DNA of 64,000 nucleotides from Eustoma russellianum (Eukaryota > Streptophyta > Magnoliopsida > Gentianales > Gentianaceae): positions 11,205,879 through 11,269,878 of the forward strand of contig AP025071.1 in the NCBI GenBank assembly GCA_036186865.1, in the 5' to 3' direction. This document shows, in pieces, positions 23,294 to 34,249 of the stretch. The notes beneath the pieces are model-generated. The model ran no database searches. It saw only the letters and a program-made list of their open reading frames with translations, and had not been told where the DNA came from. Position 1 is the first letter of the stretch; each line of letters opens with the position of its first letter. A program made the position numbers and the translations under genes.

Positions 23294-24126
23294 ATGTCAA
23301 GCCAAAGGCCTTCACCTTTTGATAGTGAGGTAAATTCTGATTCTGAATCATCGTATCATGATTTGTATGTTCAGTATCTTGAATTACATAAGTTTGCCAA
23401 GACTCTCGCAAAAGAAAAGAAACGCTTAATTGAAGACAAAAAATTGTTAGAATCCTCTAACACAAATCTTGTGTCTCAATTAAATGATTCAAAAGAGGAG
23501 TCTCTAATTTGATTGTTTCATTGAGATTTAAAATTCAATCCTTGACATCCGAAAATGTGGTAATGAAAGCCCAGATATCAGATTTGAGATCAAGAAGCGA
23601 AGATCTAGGAAAGACGGTAAAACAATTCGATAGAGGAACTTGCATGTTAGATCGGCTCATTTCTTCGCAAAAACATGAAACTGACAAAAACCGGATTAGG
23701 GCATATTGAAGATAATCATGTACGAAAAAATCTACAAATTTCATTTTATCGTCATCTAAACAACATGTATTTAAAACGATCGTAAAGCCTAAGAAGGCGA
23801 CAATACAATCTAGCAAACCTCACATTGCATTTCATCGCACTACTTTTTCATCACATACAAAACATAATCATTTACCACATAGATATGAAAGGAAACATTT
23901 GATGCATATGCGACATTCATACAATACCAGTGAATCTAGATCACGCACTATGCACACTAACACAAACACATATCAAAGACCGTACAATGATGATTTCGGC
24001 CATAGGCCAAATAGAAATGATCCTAAAATATATTAACATTTCTTTTTCTTCTCTCTTATCACTTTTTGCAAGATCAAGAAAGGTCACCCAAGTTTGGGTA
24101 CCAAAAGGTACTCTTACAAAGGGTTG
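23294..24126 (+). pseudogene. SIRE-1 truncated gag start fused to the gag-pol linker
   Basis: The gag N-terminus (MSSQRPSPFDSE) jumps directly to the coiled-coil linker that in the 56881 copy lies beyond the zinc knuckle (ELHKFAKTLAKEKKRLIED, SQLNDSKEE, TCMLDRLISSQKHETDK). It ends with RKVTQVWVPKGTL. The junction lies at a short TGAG match, suggesting microhomology-mediated deletion of about 1 kb of gag. Stops at 23510-23512 and near 23709 and further shifts break it. No catalytic domain is present. Confidence 0.75.
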
Positions 24127-24737
24127 AAGGACTAACCCTTAAGGACCCTAAAATAAAGGGTACCTACATGATTGTTCACTTTGCAGGAATGATATAAAAC
24201 AAGAGATGCAGTGAACAAGTGGTATCACACTATAATGCTGTAAAAAGAATATTTAGATAGAAAAAGCAAACAAGTGATATCCGAGCCTGTTCTCAAAGTT
24301 GAAAATGTTTACAAAAGGAGGATCTGTAACTTTTTGAGATGACAAACGAAGGTATACATTTTAGATTTCCAATATGCTCTCGGTAAAGCAACCTGTCCTA
24401 TAACTTGTTTGGCATATCACAATTTTTGAAGGCTTTGATGTGAATTTATGATATAAAAGAAAATAGCATACACGATGAACATGACACTAAACATGCATGA
24501 TTTATGTTAATATGGTATAAATATGCTCTTTCTTCTAGTTGCTACTAAATGCTTTTGATGTGATTTACAAAATACAGGGGGAGAGAAGCATGATTTAAGA
24601 GGGAGAGAGAGATAAAGTTAAGGAGGAGCACGATAGCATGATATTATGAAATTCAAAATTTTCAATAATTTGGAGGGGAAGCGATCACATTTAAATCATG
24701 AATAAATGTTATTTTGTAAATCATAAAAAGGGGGAGA
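24127..24737 (+). other. SIRE-1 3' leader with RNase H scraps and polypurine tract
   Basis: Non-coding sequence shared with 58838-59458. At about 24221-24252 a scrap reads like RNase H (TCACACTATAATGCTGTAAA, the same bases as at 56676-56695), followed by ATAGAAAAAGCAAA. The purine run AAAAAGGGGGAGA at 24726-24736 is the polypurine tract before the second LTR. Confidence 0.7.
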
Positions 24738-24837
24738 TTTTGAGAAATCATATTTGAAAATGCATGATTTAAATGTTACGTGTTTACGAAATGCATGAGA
24801 TAGTGTTACTTGATATATGCACGTGATAAAAATGCTT

Positions 24838-24879
<42 letters not shown>

Positions 24880-24883
24880 GTTT
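24738..24883 (+). repeat. SIRE-1 3' LTR, truncated (146 bp)
   Basis: Begins TTTTGAGAAATC (family start TGTTGAGAAATC with a substitution) and follows the family for about 145 bp through the TA run. It is then replaced by LINE sequence. Confidence 0.85.
24841..24878 (+). repeat. (TA)n microsatellite
   Basis: About 19 TA units inside the LTR, at the position where sister LTRs have a short TATATATT stretch. Confidence 0.95.
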
Positions 24884-27314
24884 CCGTGGAATGTATGGTT
24901 TCTATAAAAAATTATTCTCATTCAGAAAGGATATTCAACGGTGGAATAAAGATGTCTTTGGCAATATTTTCAATAACCTCAAACATGCAGAGACTCAACT
25001 GAATTACGCGGAGGCAGCCTTGGATGCACAACCATCTGAAGAAACAAGGGCCGCATATAGTAAATCCAAGGCCGAGTATCTAAGAGCATCCACCTCTGAA
25101 TTACTTTTCTGGATGCAAAAGGCTAGAGTTAAATGGCTTAAGGAGGGTGATGCAAATACACAGTTCTTCCATTCTATTGTTAAAGGGAAGCGGACACACT
25201 TGCGTATTCAGCACATACATAATGCAGAGGGCCGTTTATTAACAGAACCGTCTGATATCATAGCAGCTGCAGTCTCTTTTTATACTGACTTGTTTGCACC
25301 GGCATCAACGCAGAATCATTCTGCTATCCTTTCGCACATCCCTCGGCTGATAGCATACGAGGACAATACTATGTTGACCCAACTTCCTACCGCGGTCGAG
25401 GTTAAGGATGCTGTGTGGCATCTGGATCCACACAGTGCAGCTGGCCCGGATGGTTTTCATGGTATGTTTTATCGTTCATGTTGGTCGGTCATACATTCTG
25501 ATGTGGTAAAGGCAGTGCAGGAATTTTTCCTTGGTATCCCCCAGCCGTCTATTATGGCTAGTGCAGTACTTACTTTGATACCTAAGACATCCTCTCCACA
25601 GTCTTTCAGTGACTTCCGGCCAATCTGTTTGACAAATTTCCTGAGTAAAGTATGCACCCGCATTATAGCCACGCGCTTGGGATTGCTTCTCCCAAAGCTA
25701 ATTTCCCCAGAACACACGGGTTTCCTTCCGGGGTATGATATCTCGACACAAGTTTTATTGGCAAGAGAAATGGTACATATGTTGGATAGTGGCCCTTCAC
25801 ATCTATGCCTGAAATTGGACATGATGAAAGCTTTTGATCGGGTAAGTTGGGATTATCTGGAACGTCTTTTATTACAATTTGGTTTTTCTGGCTTTTTCAC
25901 TCGTCTTATTCTCAATCATCTTCGTGCTACTACGTTATCAATTTTGATCAATGGTGAGCCATCGCCAGCGTTTCGCCCACAGCAAGGAGTGAAACAGGGG
26001 GACCCATTATCCCCTTTGCTTTTTATTCTGGCATCAGAGGGTTTCAGCAGAGGATTATCAGCATTAGTGGCTTCGGGCCACATACAGCCATTTAGGCTTG
26101 GTCGTATTCCATTTGCCATATCTCATCTAGCCTATGCAGATGATCTTCTTATTTTCCTGCAAGGTACACAGCGCAATATACGCCAGTTTAAAAGGTTCTT
26201 AACGGAATATGAAACTGCTTCTGGTCAAAAGGTAAATTTTCAGAAGAGTAGTATCATTCCCTCGGCTCGTCTATCCACACGGCGTGTTCGAAACTTGCAG
26301 GACATACTCGGGATGAGACTTTCAGCATTGCCCTTTCGATATTTGGGCTCCTTTCTTCATAAAGGTATCAATCGCTCTCGGTTTTGCGCTACTTTTTACA
26401 GCATTTTGAAGACAGGTTAAATGGTTGGCACTCCCGTCTTCTCTCTTCTGCGGGACGTTTAGTCTTATTATGCTCTGTACTTTCTACGCTTCCTCTTCAT
26501 GTCATGGCGGCAGGAGGATTGCCTAAGTCTGTTATTAAAATGATTCATCGGAAAATGACCACTTTTTATTGGGAGAATCGACATCACTGGGTTGCATGGT
26601 CCAATATTACTTTGCCAGTTGAGGAGGGCGGCTTGGGATTACGGGATCTTAATGCATTACAGAAGGCATATCAATGCAGAATATGGTGGGTATATCATAA
26701 GCAGGACACTCTATGGAGTCGTTATATGCATGCTAAATATGGACGAAGGGGTGATTTTCAACCTCGTTTACCAGATTCGCCAGTTTGGAAGCTTATTTGT
26801 CGCATTAATAATATTTGTATCTCTCACACAGCAGGCGCGAATACCAATCTCACATGGCAACCCTCGCCCTCGGGAGAATTCACTTTAAAATATGCTTACA
26901 ATATCTATCGATTATCTAGACCGACATTGCTCTCGGCTAAGTTCATTTGGTTTAAACAACATTCGCCATCCATCAGGTTATTGCTATGGCGATTGTTTCA
27001 TGCTGCCTTACCATTTGAAGATTATATTGGCAGTTATTTGGTAGCCCGTCCTACGCAATGCCCATTTTGCAAACATCACTCGGCAACAGTTGATCATGTT
27101 TTCTTGTATTGTACGCCAATTCAGCTACTATGGATGTTCTTTGCGGCAGAATTACAAGGAGTTTCTTATTTGGTAGCCCGTCCTACGCAATGCCCTTTTT
27201 GCAAACATCACTCGGCAACAGTTGATCATGTTTTCTTGTATTGTACGCCAATTCAGCTACTATGGATGTTCTTTGCGGCAGAATTGCAAGGAGTTTCTTG
27301 CTTATTTGGAGCCT
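24884..27314 (+). mobile_element. L1-A: truncated plant L1-type LINE
   Basis: Carries only the RT-to-zinc-finger part of ORF2. ORF1 and the endonuclease are missing at the 5' side, which directly abuts the SIRE-1 LTR. The 3' end, with UTR and poly(A), is cut by the LTR at 27315. 5' truncation is normal for LINE insertion, whereas loss of the 3' end needs a second event. Confidence 0.85.
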
Positions 27315-27328
27315 TGTTGGCATATTGA
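24891..27328 (+). pseudogene. L1-A ORF2: reverse transcriptase with C-terminal zinc finger
   Basis: The first frame (24891-26420, 509 codons) has the pre-RT helix (RWNKDVFGNIF, WLKEGDANTQFFHS) and RT blocks (LIPKTSSPQSFSDFRPICL, KLDMMKAFDRVSW with the first catalytic Asp, KQGDPLSPLLFILASEGFSR). The YADD box is at 26133-26144. A run of five T at about 26390 shifts the frame; one T fewer would give the family reading. The rest (to 27328) carries the thumb, WRLFHAALPF and the zf-RVT motif (CPFCKHHSATVDHVFLYC), which occurs twice. No other stop is seen across some 800 codons, so this copy is comparatively young. A stop at 27326-27328 already lies inside the following LTR. Confidence 0.9.
27034..27297 (+). 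repeat. 132-bp in-frame tandem duplication in L1-A
   Basis: Units 27034-27165 and 27166-27297 are nearly identical (two differences noticed by eye). 132 bp equals 44 codons, so the frame is kept and the zinc finger C-x2-C...H-x4-C is doubled. A partial third unit start (TTATTTGGAGCC) follows at 27302. Confidence 0.95.
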
Positions 27329-29154
27329 TTAGTCAAGAATCAATCATACAATGTTGGTGATTCAAAGAAAGAAGCTACAAATGGTAAGGTTTCAAACTTT
27401 GTCTCATTTAAAACACATGCTGAAAATTTCAGCATGTTAAACTATGGCTGGCCGATTTTTCTTGTTTAATGAGAAATATTTTATCATCTTGAATTATGAG
27501 ATTGATTGGAAGAAGAAATGGAAGCAATTTGAATATTTTCAAAGCCATAAATAGTGATATCTTCAATATCACACATGCTGAAATTTTTTCAGCATGTGTA
27601 GTATGTATAATGGCCGAAATTGAGGCCAAGTGAGAGTTCAAATTTCATTCCAAATTGATAAAGATAATTGCTATCAATTTATGATTTATTTTAGTTGGAA
27701 AAATCAAAGAAAAATGGAATTATTTTGAACTTTAATACCATGAATCACATGCTGAAAATTCAGCATGGTAATCATCCATCATGGCCGATTTTTTCGTTGG
27801 TAAGGAAGGAATTTTGTCTTGCAAAATTTATGTGACAATCTTGAGCTTTATGGAAATTATTTTGTGATTGATATTGGCACATGTTTGAGTGATATATTCA
27901 GATTTTTCCAAGTCATCAATGATGACAACATCCAACCAATCATGAAGTGCCAAGTAAGCAAAGCTTAAATGATCATCCAATAAGAAGATGCCAAGTAAGC
28001 AAGACCATGTCACAATGATGTCTTACATTCTCCCAAGGACTTAGAAGATAATTTTCAAGAGGGGGAGAACACCAAGGGGGGGCTGCCATGATGATTAAAA
28101 AGGAAGGGAGAAGAGCAAAAACAGAACAAGAACAAGTGTTGCAAATTGAAAGATCAAAAGTGTCTAGCCTTTCTCTCCTATTCTCTCTTTCTTTCTTTCT
28201 TCTTGAAAGCCTATTGTATTCATATTTTCAATCTTGAATAGGCTTGATATAGACCACCACATATTCCATATCTTTGTAAAAGATTGATCAAGGTGTGATC
28301 AATCTTCATTCTTGAGAGGTGGTGGTGTTCGTGCGATTTGTATTTATTGTACAAGGTTTGTAAAGGGTTGAAGTTAGTGTGTCACTCTATCAACCCTGTG
28401 GTAAGGTGTATTGCATGTGTGTGATTAGTGTGAACCAAGGAAGGTGTTCCTTGAAGACTGGAGTAGGTTGTTTATAACCGAACCAGTATAAAATTCTTGG
28501 TGCCATTTACTTTCTGCATTTACTTTTCAGTTACTGCACTGTTTACTCTTCGTGTTCGCATTCGTAAAAATAGTAAACGACTTTCAGAAACATAGCCCCA
28601 CGTTCTAGGGTTAATTTGGCACAAGTTTCAACCTTTTTGGATAAGTATAAGTCGATCAAACATCAAAAGTTCTGAGACTAGTGCAGTGTGATTTTCAGAC
28701 TTGCAAAGGTTAAGACTTTGATTGTAGTTGACCTACTTCCCAAACGAATTTTTCAAAACTGTTTCAACCCACTTAAATATAGTATATAAGGAGTTAGTGG
28801 TTAAATTTTTAGAGTATTTGGAGTTACACACAAATAGGAATAAATTTTTCAAACCGTCTACTGTTTGTGGCAGATTCGCGCAATCTGATCACCAACGATT
28901 TTTGAAGGGGTTAAAGGTTGAAGTTTAATTTGAAATTTTTAGGGGACCCTCATAACATCTGAGGCTAAGTTCTCGCAAAATTTCAGAATTTTTGGAGACC
29001 TATAACCTGGTTTTAAAAACGTTTTAAAACTGGTCCTGAGAACAGAATCTGTTTTCAGAAGTTGAGTTGTTTAGGTTTAAACAAATTTTAAAAACCACAC
29101 TTTCCGCACCACCTATTCAACCCTCCCTTCTAGTGGTGCCTTGCAGATCCTACA
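27315..29154 (+). repeat. LTR-X: SIRE-related LTR (1840 bp) between unrelated elements
   Basis: Begins TGTTGGCATATTG and ends GATCCTACA. The right two-thirds follow the SIRE-like LTR (ACTGGAGTAGGTTG near 28460, GTTCTGAGACTAGTG near 28670). The left third carries three copies of a palindrome module. It corresponds to the SIRE LTR from about position 5540 onward, so it is either a shorter sister family or a truncated LTR. Left flank is L1-A and right flank is a chromovirus. The 5-bp flanks (AGCCT and CATCC) do not match. Confidence 0.72.
27416..27767 (+). repeat. Three palindrome modules in LTR-X
   Basis: Palindromes of the form CATGCTGAA...TTCAGCATG at 27416-27436, 27572-27598 and 27748-27767. 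Each is followed within 20-45 bp by TGGCCGA. Spacing is 156 and 176 bp. The SIRE-like LTRs have one such module. Confidence 0.85.
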
Positions 29155-30251
29155 CATCCTCCCCTCCTTATAAAAAGTTTCATCCTCGAAACTCGACGTA
29201 CCTTAATGGAATAGTTGTGGGTATTGCTCCCGCATATGCTGCTCCGGCTTCCATGTGGCTTCCTGCTCGGAATGTTTACTCCATTGTACTTTCACGAAGG
29301 GGATGGAGCATCTTCTCAGAACCTGGTCTTACCGAGCCACAATCTTGATTGGCACTTCGGTGTAGGTAGCATCTTCATGAAACTTCACAGGCTGCTCACC
29401 CAGGTAATGGCTCGGGTCGAAGGCGTATCGTTGCAGTTGCGACACATGGAAGACATCATGCAACTGTGATAAAGTAGGAAGCAATGCTATTCGATACGCC
29501 ACTTCTCCGACTCTTTTTAATATTTCATAGGGTCCGACAAACCTTGGGCTTAGCTTCCCTTTTATACTAAATCCCGTCACTCCCTTAGTCGGAGACACCT
29601 TTAGATATATTTTTTCTCCTTCCTGAAACTCAATCGGGCGTCTCCTGGTGACGGCCCAAGCCTTGCTTCGGTCTTGTGCTGTGTTTAGTCGCTCTCTAAT
29701 GATCTTCACCTTTTCCAGTGTTTGCTCCACCATATCCGGTCCGGTCAAGATTCTTTCTCCAATTTCATCCCAGTATAGTGGAGACCGGCATTTGCGACCA
29801 TACAATGCTTCGAATAGAGCCATTCCAATCCACCAATGATAGCTGTTATTGTAAGATAATTTGATCAACTTTACATTTCTATCCCAGCTAACTTTAAAGT
29901 CTAAGGCACAAGCGCGAATAATGTCTTCAAGAGTCTTGATGGTTCTTTCTTATTGTCTGCCTGTCTGGGGGTGGTAAGCTGTGCTCATCCAGATCTCGGT
30001 CCCCAATGCTTTCTGGAAGGCAGTCCAAAATCTTGATGTGAATCGAGGATCTCGGTCGCAGACTATGCTTATCAGTACGCCATGCAGAGTGACTATCTCA
30101 TCCATATACATCGTCGCCGATTTCTCCATGCATGCATCGATAGACATGGGTAAGAAATGAGCGGTCTTCGTGAAGCGGTCGACTATCACCCATATGGTAT
30201 CATTGCCGCTTCTGATTTTGGGGAGGCTCGTGACGAAGTCCATAGTCACAT
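29155..30251 (-). pseudogene. Chromovirus integrase C-half and chromodomain (Gypsy-B)
   Basis: Minus strand. The integrase core starts at 30251 (TMDFVTSLPKIRSGNDTIW, WVIVDRFTKTAHFLP, CDRDPRFTSRFW, YHPQTGRQ). It continues at 29868 (ALYGRKCRSPLYWDE, GEKIYLKVSPTKG, LHDVFHVSQL) and ends with a chromodomain-like tail at about 29310-29205 (VLRRCSIPFVKVQWSKH, EATWKPEQHM). A purine run GGAGGGGAGGATG at about 29156-29169 is the polypurine tract. Stops lie near 29945 and 29328. Chromodomain, tail and PPT spacing fit Tekay/Del chromoviruses. The 5' part of the element is absent: an LTR enters inside the core at 30252. Confidence 0.85.
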
Positions 30252-30969
30252 TGTAGCGCGCCACACCCCGGCCCAGCCGGATACGGTGCGCCCGCCGTAC
30301 TTCACTACGAAGAGTACCAGGCGTCAATCCATAACATCTTGTAGTCCAGAATAAAATATGTGGACTTTCGTGCTTACGCGTCATCAAGTAAGCAAAACCG
30401 AGGCAGAATAAAAACTTTTAGAAATAAAAACGTCTAACATCCATCATAAGTCTTACAAATATGTTCTCATAATACAGAAATACGAAAGTTAACGTTTCCA
30501 ACACAAATCCTTAAAAATTCATCCATCACATCCATCATGGCAGAAATCCTTAAGTCATCCTCTTCTCGCTCTTCTACGGATAAGGGACCCTAGGCTTGTC
30601 ATCGATCCATTCGACCCTATTACCTACTGGTCCTGGGAGGAAAAATATAAGGGTGAGTGACAACGTCACCAGCAAGTAAACCATAAATAGTCGTGAATTA
30701 AATGGAAAGTACATACAAGAACCAAACCCCAAAAATTCATGTTTAGTAACATACCTGATCTTCCATCTAATATCCATAAGTGACCAGCTCGTAACTTTAA
30801 AAAAATCATAACATCTTAGCCTAAGTAACAGTGTAACAATTATTCGACTAACAATTAAATGCAACATGCATGAGTATGCACATGTGATGCACCGTGATAA
30901 TCATGAGGATAAATTCTTCTTTTCTTTCTTTCTTTCAAAACATCATCGTTAATGAAAACAAGAGAGTGT

Positions 30970-31170
30970 TCAGATCTATTCTGTCTGGATCTGAGGCGGT
31001 CATATTCTTCATTTTGGATCTATTATTTCCGGATCCGAAAACGGTCATATCATAGTCATCAGGTCTATTCTATCCGGGCCTGTACGGTCATAATCGTCAT
31101 AACCAGGTCTATTCTCTCCGGGCCTGTAACGGTCATAATCATCAGATCAATTAACCCCGGATCTTGAGTG
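30970..31170 (-). repeat. Degenerate tandem array in the Gypsy-A left LTR
   Basis: About five imperfect units of 38-47 bp, each with a core such as GGTCTATTCTATCCGGGCCT followed by ACGGTCATAATC. The two central units are the most alike. Confidence 0.8.
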
Positions 31171-31554
31171 GGTCCTGCTGGCCAGAAATATACGGTACCG
31201 ATGGAAAGCGTTCTTTTCAAAACAGAATCTTTTCTTTAAAAAACGCTTTTTCATCATTCTTTGTCATAAAATCTGTTTCATAAATCATGTAAGTGACGAT
31301 GATGCAATGTATGACATGTACCATGCATTTCGTGACATGATGCGTTACATACATACAAGTACGGCCTTATTCTTTAGGCTGGAAAAATTTCCAGAATTAT
31401 CATTCCGTTTGCATGGCCTCAAAACCTCATGTTTTAGGCCCATTATCATGATTTCTTAACATACATTTGCATAAGGGTGTCTTTTCTACTTGTCATAAAA
31501 TTTTTGTAACATTTCAAGGCATGTAAGACCCTTAAACTATTAGTTTACAAAACA

Positions 31555-31585
31555 GGGTACTGCTGAATTCAGCAGTGCAGTACCC
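31555..31585. repeat. Strong inverted repeat in the Gypsy-A left LTR
   Basis: An 18-bp perfect palindrome ACTGCTGAATTCAGCAGT (31559-31576) sits between GGGTAC and GTACCC, forming a nested hairpin. It contains the TGCTGAA/TTCAGCA core seen in the copia LTRs. Confidence 0.85.
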
Positions 31586-33560
31586 TTCATTTACCTTACC
31601 TTTTAGGCCCATTAAGCCTTATTTACTTTGGGCCAAACATGGAAAGATATTGTAAACCTGCCAATAAATATTGTGCATAAGTCCAAGCCGAATAAACAGG
31701 TCTAAATCACAAGAACAAAGCCTCCAACTAGTTTCCTAATTTTCAGCCCAGTTTTCCAGTTTAGTAGGGTTTGCTTTGCTTCGGTATTTGCCCCTTCAAA
31801 TAATTATTCCCGGCTAATTAATTTACATGAACATGCTCATCTATGTCCTAAGCCATTACCATAAAATTTCCGGAGTAACATAATAACTTTCAAGGGGTCT
31901 TTTATTCACTTTTCCAAAACGGGTACACACTGATCTCTAGAGTGGCCAGTTTTATTACGAAATTTATTGTGACCAAACCGTAAGTCTTTTTCCAAAAATT
32001 CTAACTCACAGACTTAGTAAATACATGAGGGTAGCATCCTACCAAAAATCAGCCCATTTGCATATTCCTAAGGTCCATTTTCTGTTCAATCAATACACCA
32101 CTTAAATTCTGTCCAGTCCAGTAAATTTCAGCTTGACCAGTTTTACTAAAGATTCCATTAAGGATAAACCACAACTTATTTTACCAAAATTCAAACTCTT
32201 ATATTTACTACATACATAGGGCTATTGTCATGCCAAAAATTAGTTTAACTGCATACTTCTAAGATCTATTTTCAGGTCTTACAATACGTCATATTATTCT
32301 GCCCCGTTCCAGTAATTTCCGCTTTTGTCACTTTTATTTACTACAAGTGTCCCAACTTAAGTTATTCTTCAAGAATGGCTTACAAATCATCAAATACACT
32401 TCTTAGCATAAACTTGGTAGGTTCTAACATATTCTAATGGTCACCTACAAATCACTTAAAAAAGTTTTGAAGGTTACACATAAGACACCTTGATCTTGCA
32501 TGTTTGGTTCATAATAAAATCTATTCTTGGCACATCTAGCGTGTATGTACCATATCCCCAAAAACAGCCCGTTTTATACACATGCAAGGGCTTAGATTTC
32601 GTTCTCATCATGAACATATTCCATCCAAGTCATAAAACATACAACTTATATGTCTACTTTACCCCACAAATCATAATCTTTAACAAGAACACATTTACCC
32701 CTCACCTCTCATCCAACCGTCCCCCTTACATAATAAAGAAGAGAACTTTGCCACATTCATCTTAGAAAATCATCATATTCATACTCAAAAAGGGCAAACA
32801 ATCCACCTTTGAAGGAATCTCAAACATGCAAGCCACTTTTGTTAAGAATCCGAAAGTTTCATGCTTCAAACTTAGCATTTTACATCTAACATTAAAACTT
32901 AGTAACATCTAGATATTCAAGCACATACTTTCACACACAAGTCATGAATATTCATAGTGTACTTGCCTTTTTCAAGCTTAACCTTTCCTTATCTTGGAAC
33001 TTGGATGAAATGAGTGAAGTCTTCCTCCTCTTCACTATAAGAATCCCACGGTTTGGAGGAGGGAAAAAGAACAATTGATAGTCATTTTCTTAAGTGGAAG
33101 ATATAGCTAAATAGAGGCTAGATTGACTTACCAAGAGGAAGCTTGAGTGATGTTCAAGCTTCTTAAGAAACTATTCCCACTTAAGAGCTTGAAAGCTTGA
33201 ACCCAGTGACCATGGAGGAGTCATGGTTTTTGAGCAAGAAAAGGTAGAAACGTGAGCTTTACTCTATGGATCATGTAACTTAACTAAGAAGTTAGGCATT
33301 TTACTTACCTAGAAGATTCTTGAGGCTTGAAGGTTTTGTTCAACCTTGGCTCAAGTTGGCCGTGTACATTGAGGGGAGGAGAGGGAAGGACTCTTGCTCC
33401 TTGTGAATTCTTGAGGGAGAGTGTTCTAGAGTGTACTTGGAGAAATTTCCTCACTAGGCTAGTGGTTTAGCCGTTTGAGGAGTAAGAGAGAAGAAGGAGT
33501 TACCATGACATGGTTACCTTATTAGAGTTAATTAACCTAAGTTACTTTTAGCTAACCAAG

Positions 33561-33629
33561 GTTACTTTAAGGCTAACTTGGGTTACTTTATCCTACTATA
33601 GTTACTTTAAGGCTAACTTGGGTTACTTT
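33561..33629 (-). repeat. 29-bp direct repeat, 40-bp period
   Basis: GTTACTTTAAGGCTAACTTG plus GGTTACTTT occurs at 33561-33589 and 33601-33629. Further related GTTACTTT pieces lie from 33541, and an inverted AAAGTAACC at 33647. Confidence 0.85.
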
Positions 33630-34205
33630 GGCCTTGGGGTTAACTTAAAGTAACCATAGTAAGTTTTTGAAATGCTCCTTGGTTAACCATAGAGGGGGAT
33701 CCGGCGGTTAAGCATTAAGTGGCCATTACCATGCTTAATTCTCTTTCCCAGTGGGTATAATGAGAAGCTATGCAGGCAGTTGTCCTTTTTACTAATTATT
33801 TCCCCCTTTTTCTTGATATAAATATAAAATTAGGGAAATGTTGAGTCTTCTTGGACTCATAGGCCGAAATTTTGTGAGAGTTAGGGGGAAAATTGCTCCT
33901 ACCACTTAGAATTGTATAGTTGCTATTTGGGCTTGTATTAAGAAGGCCCTTAAGAGTAACCTTCTTTGTAATTTTGAGAAATCTTCTATGACCCTTTATG
34001 CCTTGTGGCCGAAATTCCCTAGGTCCTTTGGTGAATTGGCCATGATCCATAGCTCATGCTTGAATAATTGTAATCTTTGTTCTATCAAAGCAAAATAAAA
34101 GAAGTCATAATAAAACTTAGTAAAAATGTACTTGAAGGATGCAAATTATATTAATTCACTTATACAAGTCTTCAAGTACAACATGACTTTTCGTCGGGTA
34201 CAACA

Positions 34206-34217
34206 TCCTCCCCCCTT
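34206..34217 (-). promoter_or_regulatory. Gypsy-A polypurine tract
   Basis: Minus-strand AAGGGGGGAGGA directly before the LTR start TGTTGTACCC. Confidence 0.82.
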
Positions 34218-34249
34218 ATTACAAGTTTCGTCCTCGAAACTTAAGAGCG

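Larger units (their letters stand above)
21833..24883 (+). mobile_element. SIRE-1: internally deleted SIRE/Maximus-like copia element
   Basis: LTR 21833-23200, PBS 23203, a short coding relic, a 3' leader, a polypurine tract and the start of the second LTR (24738). That LTR is cut at about 24883, where L1-A begins. Most of gag is missing. Protease, integrase and RT are gone, and only two scraps of RNase H remain (about 24221-24285). It could only have moved using proteins from a full-length relative. Confidence 0.85.
30252..34205 (-). repeat. Gypsy-A left LTR (3' LTR, 3954 bp)
   Basis: Plus-strand ends TGTAGCGCGCC and GGGTACAACA. The inner end adjoins the polypurine tract TCCTCCCCCC at 34206. 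Internal structure: a tandem array near 30970-31170, a strong palindrome at 31555-31585 and a short repeat at 33561-33629. Short ORFs in it are chance. Confidence 0.8.

Noticed and set aside
24841..24878. (TA)n run as a replication or attachment signal
   Set aside because: It is a plain microsatellite expansion inside an LTR; sister LTRs have a shorter TA stretch at the same place.
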